Source of the DNA: Chara braunii
Taxonomy: Eukaryota; Streptophyta; Charophyceae; Charales; Characeae
NCBI GenBank assembly: GCA_003427395.1
Contig: BFEA01000186.1
Location: 221,344 to 259,094 of the forward strand
Length of the DNA: 37,751 bases
Reading direction: 5' to 3'
In this document: one piece after another, positions 20,476 to 31,258 of the stretch
Position numbering within the stretch: the first letter of the stretch is position 1
How the letters are laid out: the number at the start of each line of letters is the position of its first letter
Program-made: the position numbers and the translations under genes
The notes under the pieces: generated by a model
What the model saw: only the letters and a program-made list of their open reading frames with translations
Database searches by the model: none
What the model was told of the DNA's origin: nothing

Positions 20476-21075
20476 CTATCTCAATCCGGTGTTTGATGTC
20501 TCGTTGTACAACGTCAACTGGGCTTCTCCCGCATCAGCAAACTCATTCAACATCTTATGCACAACGGGTGGTGTTGCCTCCTCCTCTTTCTTGCCCTCAC
20601 TGACCGGCCTAGCGTAAGAAACAAACACTTGGTCAACTAACTTATTCTTGAGCACGTGCCTGGTGAACACAAGGACACTCATGCAGCAGAGGGACAAGCT
20701 GTTCTCTATGACAGACACATGAAGTAACCGCATTCTCGTTTTCCCATTTGTGGGACTGGGCAGCCAGCCCTCATGCTCGCCCATCTTGATGTTTGCGTAT
20801 GCACCGTGATCCCAATTTGTCCGAAGAATTAAGTTGAAGGGAAGGTCGTCCTCCACGAAGAGTGTTAGGGAATGTAAAACTCGCTCTACCTTTGTCCCTG
20901 TCTCTAACCGAAAGTATGCCTCTACCCCCTCAACATACTCGCTCACGATCATCTCGTGGTTATCGACGATGCTCACCCAACTTCTTAAGCTTCATGTTGA
21001 GGTCCATTTTCTACATCCCTTTTCGGCTGATGTAACCTTGCGTGGACCCATTGTCTATTAGTGCACCTACTTTTT
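20476..21075 (-). pseudogene. Copy C retroviral-type aspartic protease
   Basis: The catalytic motif reads GALIDNGSTQGYIS, with the Asp codon at 21053-21055. The family usually has D-S/T-G, and here the middle residue is Asn. A stop follows at GM* near 21018. The downstream frame (20976-20476) carries the rest of the domain, including FVEDDLPFNLILRTNW. That corresponds to VSDDLPFDMLLGMYYL in copy D. A linker of charged residues then leads to RT. Confidence 0.8.
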
Positions 21076-21079
21076 CTCT

Positions 21080-21960
21080 ACTTATCTCTACATCATCTAT
21101 TATTAGTTGCACCATCGACTTCTTCTTCATTTCAGCCCAGGCTTGGCGACGAGTGATCAGCTCATCACCGATGCCTGTGAGGGAGCCACTTTGAGAGGTC
21201 CTAGCACAAGCAACCTCTGGACAACTAGCTAGGTGGGGGCCTACATCAATCTTGCCACTCGGACCTTCAAACAGGAGGGTGCCTCTTCAGGGCGCGGTTC
21301 TAACTGCCTGTCTATGTCTGAAGTCCCTGTAGAGGCAACCACAACCTGTACTGGTCATTCCCTTTTGGGTACTTGTATTCAGGACAAAAAAGAACTATGT
21401 GGTTGAGGTCACCACATTTGAAGCATTGGCCGACCTCGAGTCGTTCCTGCCACAACTTTTAGTCCATGTTCATGGCCTCCGAAGGCTTACCTTCAGCAAA
21501 CCCTGGACGTGTTGGGTAAGGCCAACCTCTACTTCTACCTCTACCCACATTGAAGGAAGAACCTTGTCCACCCTATGAGGACCATTACCCGTACCTCCTG
21601 AATAATAGTTACCTTCGCCACTACCCCTATGAGTAGCGGGTACTCGACCTCCACCTCTACACGGCCTCCTCTACCTCGACCTTTTCCTTGTCCCCCCCCC
21701 CGGGAGCTGGGACAACCGCATAGTCCCCTCCCCGAGCTAATTGGTTGTTGTTAGTCTCCTCTAATCCATAGTCTATCTGTTCGCAGCGAAGTGATTTGAC
21801 TCCCCTTTCTTCGAATGTGACTAAAGATTATCTTCCCCTCTATATTTCCTAAAATTGTTTTATTTTTCCACCGTTTCCCTCTCTGCATGTCCTTCCAATA
21901 ATGGTAATAATCTGCCTCCTCCAAGAAACCGGCATTGTCTACAACTATGTTATTGAACTT
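21080..21960 (-). pseudogene. Copy C gag with CCHC zinc knuckle
   Basis: CFKCGDLNHIVLFC at 21384-21425 is a C-x2-C-x4-H-x4-C zinc knuckle, the RNA-binding motif of Gag. Basic, glycine/arginine-rich sequence lies upstream of it (about 21500-21730, including a run of nine C on the plus strand). Further upstream comes a charged stretch with EEADYYHYWKDM. Many stops and frame changes are present. The 5' edge touches copy D's integrase remnant at 21961. Confidence 0.75.
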
Positions 21961-21961
21961 C

Positions 21962-22315
21962 TCATAAGTTATCTTTTAAGTTAGCACTACTCTTCTTGTA
22001 ACCGAAATGACCTGTCGCATCATGACACTCACCCAGAAACAAACTACGCAAAATTTCACCAGATGGAACAACTAATCTTTTGAATCTTGCCTTTTCAAGA
22101 AAGAGTAACCTATCTACCATTTCAAACTCATCTGTTGTGGCCTTTTCTTGGGCCTCAAGTTTGTGCATGATGTCCATCGTGACGGGGTCTTCCTTGTAGG
22201 CTTCGACCATTGACCGAGTCACATCGTCAGATAAGCCAAACTCAGTTATTAGCGCACCTAGGTAGTCTGCCCTACGTGACAGTGCATCAGCAACCTTGTT
22301 GTACTCTCCCCTCAC
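21962..22315 (-). pseudogene. Copy D linker and integrase zinc finger start
   Basis: It opens with [20 protein letters not shown], the conserved segment after RNase H. It continues through an acidic linker to RLVVPSGEILRSLFLGECHDATGHFGYKKSSANL. The His pair of the H-H-C-C zinc finger is present (HDATGH). Coding similarity then ends, where copy A has MRAYIWPGM and the Cys pair. The break coincides with the start of copy C gag sequence. Confidence 0.88.
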
Positions 22316-22319
22316 ATAG

Positions 22320-22899
22320 TCTAGCTTGAAGTCATACTGATCAATGACTTCAATCCAGCATTTGAGTGCATCAGAAAGAACAGGTTATGTTTTGATCCAC
22401 TTTGTTTGATGGTAATTTCTCAAATAAAAGAATGTTCCCAACAGATAGTGTCTCCAGTGGACAAGTGATTTGTAGAGGGTATAGAGTCTTTGCCAACTTC
22501 TTTGATGATATCTTCTTGCTCATGTACTCAATCGACCTCAACTTCTTCACTCCTGTTGGGCCAGCACTGCACCAATGCCATATTGGATTGCGCAGTGGTC
22601 ACAACGAATGGCCTCTGTGGATCGGGGACCATGAGAATCTCATGATGTGTGGGGGCGTACTTCAAACTCTTGAAAGCAGCCTCACATGTCTATGTCCATT
22701 CCCATGGCGTGTCAAGGCATGTTAGATCAGTCAAAGGGGAGGCCACCGTACTATAATTCTTCATGAAGTTGCGGTAGTAGCCACACATCCCTAAGAAAGA
22801 TTTGACCTCAGTCACAGACGGGGGTCGTGGCCAGTCACGAATGCTAGCCACATTAGCATCTTCGGGCCTTATCCCTTTTGCAGATATCTCATGACCCAA
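22320..22899 (-). pseudogene. Copy D connection domain and RNase H
   Basis: GHEISAKGIRPED and VKSFLGMCGYYRNFMKNYS (22899-22690) are the connection segment that follows RT. In RNase H, RPFVVTT is followed by a frame break exactly at the catalytic Asp codon: at about 22592 the codon has lost one base. The +1 frame then reads QYGIGAVL. Further stops lie downstream. RNase H is therefore inactive. Confidence 0.85.
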
Positions 22900-22902
22900 G
22901 TA

Positions 22903-23642
22903 CTAGATTTTAGTGCGGCCGAACTCGCATTTCTCTAAATTGATCGTATACTTGTGTTGTCGCAGGAGTGAAAGTATTTTTTCTAAATGTTGGGCATGCT
23001 CCTCGGCTGTTCTCCTGAAGATGAGAGTGTCGTCGAGGTACATGATGATGAACTTATCCAAGTAGTCATTGAATATCCTATTCATGGCGTGTTGGAATAT
23101 GCCCGACACATTGCAAAGTCCAAAGGGCATCTCCACAAACTCGTACTGTACTTGGTCTGAAATGCAGTTTTGTGTTGGTCCTCTGGTCTAATCACAATTT
23201 GATGGTAACGGAACTTTAAATCTATCTTTGTGAAGTATTTAAATCCCTGCACCCTATCCAAAAGGTCGTCGATGCGTGGTAGAGGCTCTGTGTTTTTAAC
23301 GGTGATGGCATTTAGGCCTCTATAATCAATGCACATCCTCATTGTCCCCCCCTTCTTAGGGACAAATAGAACTGATGAGCCGAAGGGGGAGGTACTAGGC
23401 CTAATCCAACCCTTCTCTGTAAGCTTTTCCAGTTGCCGACGAAATTCGTCCAACTCGGTCGGAGCCATCCTATAGATTCTCCATTTTGGTGTCTTGCTAC
23501 CTGGGATGATTTCTATGGAATGAACAACCTCCTTGTCTACGACTCCTGAAGGCTCCTCGAATAGATCAGGGTACTTAGCAATGATAATTTCTATCTCTGG
23601 GGGTGATTTAACGACCTCTCCTTTCTCAAAGACAAAGTACAT
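22903..23642 (-). pseudogene. Copy D reverse transcriptase
   Basis: The first frame (23642-23082) contains [60 protein letters not shown] and [10 protein letters not shown] single-base deletion near 23150 moves the rest to another frame (23136-22903): [15 protein letters not shown] and MYLDDTLIF, with YLDD intact at 23029-23040. Apart from this shift the RT core is well preserved, better than copy C, which suggests a somewhat younger copy. Confidence 0.93.
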
Positions 23643-23823
23643 ACCTTCCTCTTGGTTCTGTTTATAGTAATAAGTACATACCCTCCTCTTGGTTTTGTTT
23701 ATAGTAATTGTAGAATGCCGATGCGCACATGCAATCGTAAGTGTCTATTAGACTGCTAGCCTTATACTTCAAAAGTATAACTGTCCTCCCTTCCCGTAGT
23801 ACATGCTTAAGCACCTTTCCGCC

Positions 23824-24315
23824 CTAATCAAACTGGGGCTTTGCAACCTCGAGGTAGTACATACCTAACAACATGTCAAATGGTAAGTCGTCACTAACTA
23901 GGAATGAAATCTTATGATTTAATTCCCCACCTCCATAGTCGAAGGTGCAGACTACGTCCTTGACATAGTCATTCACAACCATGCGCTCTTTGTTGGCTAG
24001 AGTAGATGCTACAAATTTACCCAAGCGTTGCACTTGGTCCCCTAGGCGCAACCTCTCAACACATTCGCGACTTATGAAGTTTCGCGTCGAGCCAATGTCT
24101 ACGAAGGCACCACACTTGCGGCCACCTACAACGACGTCCACAAAGAAATGCTCCCCTCTAGGACCTTTGGACAGTGCCACCCAAGACACATGAGGGTCCC
24201 TTGTCGACCATTCCGTTTCCAAATCTTCTAAGGCTTCAGACACATCCAACGAACAGAGGGTCATTTGGTCAAGATGTGCGTGCGGGGTGACAAGTGAGTC
24301 AATAGCTTCGGCCAA
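23824..24315 (-). pseudogene. Copy D aspartic protease
   Basis: The 163-residue open segment holds GAFVDIGSTRNFIS, the protease active-site strand. The catalytic Asp codon is at 24097-24099. The middle residue of the D-S/T-G triad is Ile, which would be expected to impair activity. VSDDLPFDMLLGMYYL near the C-terminus is the second conserved strand of this protease type. A stop at 23823 separates it from RT, where a continuous polyprotein would be expected. Confidence 0.85.
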
Positions 24316-24374
24316 CTCCTAAAGTGGTGAGGGTACATTTACCACTTCAGCATGAGTAGAAGCAGCTATAACTT

Positions 24375-26089
24375 CTACTGGCCGGATGTCTTTCCCCGGT
24401 TGGTGCTCGTAGAAGCACCACTCTCGGCGAAGGATCCCCCAAAGCCACCTTTGGGCGGAATCTTTTGAGAGACCTTGGCGTTGTTGCACTTAAACTGCTG
24501 ATGACCATACTCACCGCAGTTTATGCAAGCTCCATGCGAATACCGGTCTCTCCACACATCCTGATCCAGGTCCGCCCTCGGCCAAGACAAAGTCTTGTTT
24601 GGGTTTTGGGCCTGCCCCTAACTCTTTTGTTGACCGCCCTTGCCGCGGCCAGTTGCCTTTCCTTTGGTTATGGTGGCGAGGTTGCCACCCTTTGCACTCT
24701 CCTCGCCACCTGTCTCCGTTTCCTCCACATCAATCTCGGTTTGATTCCCATAGGAATCAACCATCATCAACCGACTACCCTTCTTCTTCCATTGTTGTGG
24801 GAGCTTCTTTTCCCTACCGTTCGTGGAAGGTTGTTGTGCTCCTCCTAGCTTGGCCTCTAAATCTTGGGCCTTCTTGCTGAAGGAGTCAGAGTGTGATAAC
24901 CAATGGTTGCCTCGCTGACCACCACGTTCTTCATGTCTGTGGGAAGACATCTCATATACATGGTCAGCAAGACTTGTGGATCATAGCGGACTCCCGGGAT
25001 GACTATGAGTTTCTCCACGGCAACGGTGAGCTCACGCATGGACTTGTACCTTCTAGTATCAAGCCGGGCCAACGCATCAGTGGCCTGCTGGGCCTGTTGT
25101 GGGTTGTGGCATTCCAGTCAAATTTATATATAATATAATATATATATATAGTGACGATATATATGCTGCGTGCAAGTGGGTCTTTATGACACACGGGGAT
25201 GGGGGCAGCCAGCGCTCAACCTGTCATCCACGTGGCTGGCCTTGTACGTAAGAGGTGACGAACAGGTGGGGCTTTCCTTCCTTCTTTTTCTTTTTCTTGT
25301 TTTGTCTTTTTCCGCCTTTGCGCTCCGATTTCCAGTGTGACAATATATAAAATATATATAGTGTGTGGGTCTTTGCCCAATCATTCATCCCCCGACCGAA
25401 CCCCTCAGATGCCACTATTCCATCTAGCCATCTCACTGCCTATCCCTCAAGATATGAGGCGACAATGATCTCCTCTTCTTCTAGCAACGTGCTCTTCGCC
25501 CTAACCCATTCTGGAACCGTCCTCAACCATGTGTTAAGTGCCTCGTCCTTCTTATCTCATGAGAAAGACGGAGGTGGTTTCAGTGGAGTTTTGGGGTGCC
25601 AAGGCTGCTGTAGTCCCATCTGTGGAACTGACTGCTGCCTCGTAGCGGCAGCAGCTGGACCTGAAGATGAAGAAGCAGCAGTCTGTGCTGCTGCTGCTGA
25701 CGTACCACTTGGTGGGGTACCAAATTGAGGGGCAAATGGACCTGTCATCGCCAGTGTTACTACTGGAGATGGAAACGCTGCCTGCGACCGGACACTGGGC
25801 CCACCAGGTAAGGAGGGATGTGGTCCTCCTCTTGTCTGCATTACATTCAGTATCTGGTCAAGGGTATCCTGGATTGCATCTGGTTTGGTGTCCATGTAAG
25901 CGTACATGCTCAGCATACCCGCCTTGGGGATTTTACTAGTGTCGTCAAGGGTCAAGTCATCTAACCCTTCTATTACAGCCCTATCTGCCCTTCTGCTCTC
26001 TAATTTGACTTTCCTATTTCTGATCTCAGTTTCTCTTTCCTTCTCTAGCCGTAAGCGGATTAACTCCACTTGCTGGAGCTCTATCGCCT
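24375..26089 (-). pseudogene. Copy D gag, C-terminal two thirds
   Basis: From the break at 26089 the frame reads a charged coiled segment (EAIELQQVELIRLRLEKE), then a Pro/Ala/Ser-rich linker (to about 25560). The capsid-like part follows: NTWLRTVPEWVRAKS, IIVASYLEG and RWLDGIVASEGFG. It is cut at about 25365 by a ~250-bp AT-bordered stretch. It resumes near 25100 with LARLDTRRYKSMRELTVAVE and RCLPTDMKNVVVSEA, shifts frame near 24890, and ends with the zinc knuckle CINCGEYGHQQFKC. In-frame stops lie near 25557, 25440 and 24615. It is clearly dead. Confidence 0.85.
25110..25365. mobile_element. ~250-bp AT-bordered insert in copy D gag
   Basis: Gag coding stops being recognisable after DWAKT (about 25365) and resumes near 25100. 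The intervening stretch starts and ends with TA-rich runs (25120-25151 and 25344-25360). TATATATAGTG occurs at both sides, and TGGGTCTTT occurs at 25177 and 25367. These direct repeats fit an insertion, but exact ends and any inverted repeats are unclear. Confidence 0.45.
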
Positions 26090-26255
26090 CTCTACAGTCT
26101 TCCCCCGAACATAACGCATATGCGTTGTATTTGAGTTTGCCAAAAAAAATGGGTTTTTGGAAAGATTCTTTCCTTCGAATAGAAGAGCACTTCGAATATA
26201 ACACATGCGCTCTATTTGAATAATACGCATATGCGTTATATTTGAATTTCATGAA

Positions 26256-26786
26256 GAGAATTTTTTTTTATTTTTATTTTTTATTATTATTATTATTTTT
26301 TCCAAACAGAACCTCTTGGTTCTGGTCCCTGCCATTCTGGGGAGCAACAGTCCGGTTCCTATTCCCTTAGCAAGTCAAATATAAATACAATGAAAACACG
26401 CTCACGCTCCTCCCCATTATGGTTGAGAGGCCCGAGTGGACGACATTGATTACTTCCCTAAGGGAAGGATATACCACCCCTCACCCCTGCCTAAGTTAGC
26501 CTATATCCACTATCTTCTGATCCTCTGAGATACCTAGCTTCTCGCTCTTTCCACTGAGTGTTGTCTGATAAACCTGAATGCTAGCCTATATCCACTATCT
26601 TCTGATCCTCTGAGACGCCTAGCTCCTAGCTCTTTTCGCAGTGTTGTCTTATAAACCTGAATGCTAGGATTAATATTTGGGGCTGGCTTCTAAGGGAATG
26701 TTTAGTAATTGCAGAAAACCTTGCATGAACTTGCTTACTTCTTAATCTCTGTCAGATTTAACTTCTAACGTCCTCCCTCCCTCTCC
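26256..26786 (-). mobile_element. LINE 3' UTR fragment a
   Basis: On the minus strand it ends in an A-rich tail (plus-strand T/TTA tract 26260-26307). The body CATTCTGGGGAGCA(A/T)CAG followed by TCCGGTTCCTATTCC at 26333 matches the 3' UTR of the intact LINE at 33927. It also contains an internal ~85-bp tandem duplication (26497-26581 and 26582-26666). No coding remains, so it is a 5'-truncated copy. Confidence 0.7.
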
Positions 26787-27239
26787 TTTTTTTTTTTTGA
26801 CTTAGTCCGGTTCCTATTCCCCCGACAAGTCAAATATGAATACAGTAAAGACACACGCACGTTCCTCCCCATTATGGCTGAGAGGCCCGAGTGGACGACA
26901 TTGATTACTTCCCTGGGGAAGGATGTATCACCCCTCACCCCTGCCTAAGCTAGCCAATATCCACTTCCGCCTGATCTTATGAGTCGCCTAGCTCCTAGCT
27001 CCTCTCAGCTAAGTGCTGTCAGATAAACCTGAACGCTAGAGCCGATGTCTGGAGCTGACATCTAAGGTTTTTGCTAAGGATTATTTCTATGCTGCTCTAC
27101 CTGATCATAACAAGACTTCTTGACTTCTATAGGGTTTTTATTCTCTAACCTTGATCCCTCTCAACTTTTAGGTTGCCAGGTACTCTGTATCCTATCTGCA
27201 CTGTTGTTTCTACCTTTGGCCCTCTCTTAAACCCTAGAC
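26787..27239 (-). mobile_element. LINE 3' UTR fragment b
   Basis: A 12-T run (26787-26798) is followed by AGTCCGGTTCCTATTCCCC. The next ~240 bp parallel fragment a, including GAGAGGCCCGAGTGGACGAC and CACCCCTCACCCCTGCCTAAG. It sits directly 5' of fragment a on the minus strand, so one copy inserted beside or into the other. It is non-coding. Confidence 0.7.
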
Positions 27240-27883
27240 TTTTTTTTTTTTTTTTTTTTCCCTTAAACCACCAGTACCTCCGCCAGTATTGGGAAATTAC
27301 GATGTCTTGGGCAGTACCCGAACTTTTCGGGGGTGGGACACGGGGTCGGCAATGTTCCATAAATATGAATTTTATAGTGTTGCGAGTGAACGGAAAAAGG
27401 GAAAAAAAAATGCTTTCTTTACTGCAATGATGTCGGGCTGGGTAGTCCAGGAGGCCGTGCTCACAATCTTCCTCCACAGAATGCACCTTACAGGTAAGGC
27501 GGTCACATTCTGAATGTTACTGTTTTCTTTTTTTCTTGGTCGTGTGTTTCTTATGAGTCCCCTGTCCGTGAATTGCTCAAGCTGGCCGTGATCTGCTCAA
27601 GCTGTGTTTTGTCAGAGGATTGTCTAAGGCTCATCACACTGGCACTTAGGGGAATGTATCCAGTCATTTTCACGGCTGGATCCATGTGCCCGTTTTTTCC
27701 CCCTTTTATTCTCTTTTTGGAATCTGACAACCTGGCCACGGGGCTGAGATGCCCTCATTGAGGGCACACTCACACTACCACTTCCAAGAATGTATACAAC
27801 TGCAATCACGGCCAAAGCTTTGTTTCCTTTTTTTTTTTTTCCTTCTTTTCTGAGGTTCACGACGACAACTATTCTTCTTCTTC
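27240..27883 (-). mobile_element. Poly(T)-headed stretch, possible retrocopy
   Basis: A 20-T run (27240-27259) is the plus-strand image of a poly(A) tail. A second T run lies at about 27826-27840. The body between them has no recognisable coding or UTR similarity. It could be another truncated LINE or SINE copy. Confidence 0.4.
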
Positions 27884-30652
27884 TTTTTTTTTTTTTTTGT
27901 TCTTTCCTTGAGAGTACCAGAAAGAAAACGGAGTGGTACCCAGCCTCGACAAACTCGGAGCGAAGTGAAATTTAGGGTCGGCAAAAACAGGCTCGGAGGT
28001 ACTGGAGGTTAATCCGTCCTTTCCATTATACCAATCCCAGTTCAACTGTTTGTGACTGGACTTGATTTATTGACATCAGGTTGTTTGTCTGCTCCTGTTG
28101 GTTCCTCTGTTGGGTCCCTGCAATTTTGCAGACTAACCTTGGCGTGCTGCCCTCTATGTCTCCTATCTTCCCTTCTCCGAGTTTCTCTTTTTTAAACTTA
28201 TCGACAAAATCTTGTTGCCTTGTAGGGTCTAATTTTATGAGCTTCGCCACTTTATTCTAATCTGCTTGGTATTCGTCCTGTAGTAGGTGAAGGAAGATAT
28301 GCCAAGCTTCTGGCTCTGATATAGCTTGAGAAGTTATAGTTTCCTTGCACCTTCTTTTCCATATTATCCACAGAGTAAGAGGTCGGAGTCTCCGAAAGAA
28401 CGTCCTTTGCCACGCCGAGGTTAAGTTTGGCTCCTGCAGACCAGTTAGCCTTGTGATGCTGTTACCTGCCAGCGTTGTTCCCGTTAGAGAAGCCCACAAG
28501 GCTTGTGTTTTCTTCCAAATGTCGGTCGCCTTTGAACAGGATAACAGGCAATGTAGTAGGTCCTCTGGAACTCCCTCATGACAGATAGCACAAATGTGAT
28601 CTAGTGGGTGTCTATCCCTTTGTGAACGTCGTCTGCTCAACCACTTGTTGACTGGAAGTGCGTGGTAGAATATGAGTCATTGCATACTTCTGATGCAGGT
28701 GTTTATGATTGCCAACAGAACTTGCCATGAGATTTGAGTCTCGGTCCCTAATCCTCCCGGAACATGCTTCTGCCATCTTGTTAGAAGTGTATTGCTTGTG
28801 TTTATTGATCTCCTCCGAAGTTTGTATCCAACCCTTGTAGTGTAGTCTAGGATACTCGTTCTGCGTTCTACCGTTGTTTGAGCAGAATGGGTTTTCCATG
28901 CCCATTCTGTCGGGTCGAATTCAAGGTCTTGCAACTCCTCCGTGGGGTTGAAGATTCTATACTTGTCGTCCTCAATCACTCTCACTTCCCTCACTGCTGA
29001 CCTGGTCGTTACTTTAGCTACGCTTGTCGTATCGATGACACTTATCGTCTGACCCAGATGTTGTATGTTATGGATTGACCACAACGTCCATTGTCTTGCC
29101 GAACCTGCATACTTGACAAAAGATAGAGCCCCTGTCGGGATAGCTTCCCAACTTCCCGTCGCCCACTCTCCTGCTGTCCATTTGGAAGGGGCCTGTGGAA
29201 GCTGCAACCATTCAGGGGGAATGGATTGAAGGAGATCCGTGAGATTATCTTGCAGATTATGACAACCCTTGAGCGTATCCCGCAGCTCCTGGCATCTTTT
29301 CCATCAGTTGTGCTGACTGTTCCAAATGTGACTGATTTTCCAGACGCCCTTCTCCACCCACTTAATCCAGCGTCCATCCTGGGTCGTTAGCGTCCAAGGC
29401 TTATCGGCTTGGTTTTTGACCCATTGGTTGCAAAAAAGCGGTTGCCGTAACACTTCCTCCCTATTTGTTGGATGTCGCGTCTTTGCTGGGAAGATCTCTC
29501 TCCAAGATTTGATGAGGTACATCCAGCAATCCTCCTGCGGGACATGTTGCTGCTGGTGATGATGCTGGTGTTGTACTCCTCGGCGGGCTGACCATGATTT
29601 GGACATCAGCCAAAAGTATCCTCTCATATTATCTGGGAAAGAGGCCTTTGGGAGTTGTCTGATTGTGTAGAGTGCCAAAGGACTCCACAGCAGTGTGTGG
29701 TTAGTGAACAACTTTACTATCCATTTAGTTTGCAAGGCTTTGGTCTGTGCGACTGGGTCCAGAATTCCCAGTCCTCCTTGGCCCTTCGGTTGTGTGAGAT
29801 ACCCCCAAGCCACCTTAGGAATGAAGCTCTAGGTAGAAGGATTACTAGTCCACAGATAAGTTGTAGAACGTGCTTTGAGAGCATTTGTCATTCTCGTGTC
29901 CGGTGTCCAGATGGTTGCTGCATACCATAGCATAGAGAAGATGGAGGCATTTAGAACCAGTGCCCTTCCAAATACTGAGGTGTATATACTGGTCCAGGTA
30001 TCTAATTTGCGAATCATACGNNTTAACATCTNTGGAGCCATCGCTTGATCAGGTCCTGCATTTGTAAGATTGATGCCCAGGAACCTCAATGGAGTCTTAG
30101 GATCTTGCCATATGAACCCTTCGGGCGTGATGTCTTGAGATGGGTGCTCCATTTTCGATAGCCACCAGCCTGTAGTTTTCTGCCAATTCACATTCATTTC
30201 GGATGCCAACTGGAAGGCTTGCATAGTACACGGGAGAGCTTGAAATGAAGCACTGGAGGCTCTAATCAAGACAGTAAGATCATCAACAAAAAGGAGAGTG
30301 GTAGGTAAGCATATGTGATGATAGGGATTAGTCGGTTCCGCAACTAGCCTCTCTATTGCCGGGTCCTTTCTCAAAAGGACGCTATCGCCTCCATAGTGAA
30401 GAGAAAAAGGGGGGCTGCTAGAAGATCTCCTTGTCGCACAAAACGGCTCATTTTATATGGTGGAGAAAGGAAGCCGTTAAGTTGTACTTGCCCATATGCA
30501 TCATTGTACAACACCCTCACCCATTTTCGAAAATTCGGTCCAATACCCATCTTTTCCATACATTGTTGCTGGAAGTTCCAGTTGACCTGATCATACGCCT
30601 TGTCAAAGAAGAGTATGACTGCGTTAGAAAATTGTTGTATTCGAATATAACC
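27884..30652 (-). pseudogene. L1-like LINE, 5'-truncated and decayed
   Basis: It begins inside the RT, with VILFFDKAYDQVNW (motif A) near 30600 and LYNDAYGQVQLNG. A frameshift at about 30370 then moves the rest to one frame that runs to 28257. That frame holds FVDDLTVLI (catalytic FVDD, 30279-30290), PLRFLGI, FGRALVLNASIFSMLWY and GGLGILDP. At the C-terminus is a C-x2-C-x9-H-x4-C zinc motif (CAICHEG...HCLLSC) followed by WIIWKRR. Three in-frame stops interrupt it, near 29827, 29303 and 28676. The 3' UTR runs to a 15-T tract (27884-27898). It is the same family as the LINE at 33871-36507. Three unresolved bases lie at 30021-30032. Confidence 0.9.
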
Positions 30653-30653
30653 C

Positions 30654-30754
30654 TTTTTTTTTTTTTTTTTCCCTGAAGGTCAACGCCTGCTACGTTTTTG
30701 CCCTGGTGAGCGGGACAAGCCCGTGCAAACCCGTAATCACAGATCACTGCCCTT

Positions 30755-30817
<63 letters not shown>

Positions 30818-31258
30818 TCCTTATGCTCTTCTTCAGGCAAGAAACTGCCCTCCAGGTCACTGACACGCGCTGCAGGGCTCTCTCTCTCTCTCTCTCTCTC
30901 TCCGTGTGCGAAGGCACTTTTGACAGCCAAGAAAGTGGCACTTCTGACAGCCAAGAATGTGGAAAAACAAGAAAGCCACTCACCAAGGTCTCGCTGCACT
31001 ACCGAGGTCACTGAGACAAAAAAGAAAGGGGTTGTATTTGTCCACGGTCTAGTGGAAGATTCAGTCGCATTTTGCACATTTGGTGAGGAGTGGAACAAGG
31101 GCCCAAGTAGGGGAAAGGAATGAAACTCGGCCCAGAACATGGAAAGGTACGTCGCTACTTTACTTTTACCTTTTTGCCAAGGCTCTGAGGCCCTCAGCCG
31201 TGGTCTAGAACTGAGCCTACTCAGCTTGGACCCGACCCCCTTGTGCAGGCAAAGTTGG
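30654..31258 (-). mobile_element. Poly(T)-headed stretch with CT microsatellites
   Basis: Nineteen T (30654-30672) mark the tail of another minus-strand retro-insert lying against the 5' end of the LINE at 27884-30652. The body holds (CT)n at 30756-30813 and 30878-30902, and a short direct repeat, GGCACTT(T/C)TGACAGCCAAGAA (30913 and about 30938). No coding is recognised, and the upper end is uncertain. Confidence 0.5.

Larger units (their letters stand above)
17256..21960 (-). mobile_element. Ty3/gypsy copy C, degraded, with nested insert
   Basis: Read on the minus strand, the order is gag with zinc knuckle (about 21960-21080), protease (about 21070-20500), RT (20450-19910), RNase H (about 19900-19300), linker with a 134-bp duplication (19250-18907), a 360-bp insert (18906-18547), integrase (18546-17600) and pol C-terminus (17600-17256). 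Protease-RT-RNase H-integrase is the Ty3/gypsy order. Frameshifts and stops occur in every domain. No LTR pair could be identified. The gag end abuts the truncated integrase of copy D at 21960-21962 with no LTR between them, so both elements have lost sequence at that junction. Confidence 0.88.
21962..26089 (-). mobile_element. Ty3/gypsy copy D, degraded (main part)
   Basis: The minus-strand order is gag (26089-24375), protease (24315-23824), RT (23642-22903), connection and RNase H (22899-22320), then the RNase H-integrase linker and start of the integrase zinc finger (22315-21962). The remainder of integrase is missing. The N-terminal part of gag lies on the far side of a ~5.3-kb insertion, at 31367-31719. 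Copy D differs clearly from copy C in RT, so they are separate subfamilies or old relatives. No LTRs were identified. Confidence 0.88.

Noticed and set aside
27884-30652. Target-site duplication for the older LINE
   Set aside because: The sequences next to its T tract and its upper edge do not match; the upper edge abuts another poly(T) tract.
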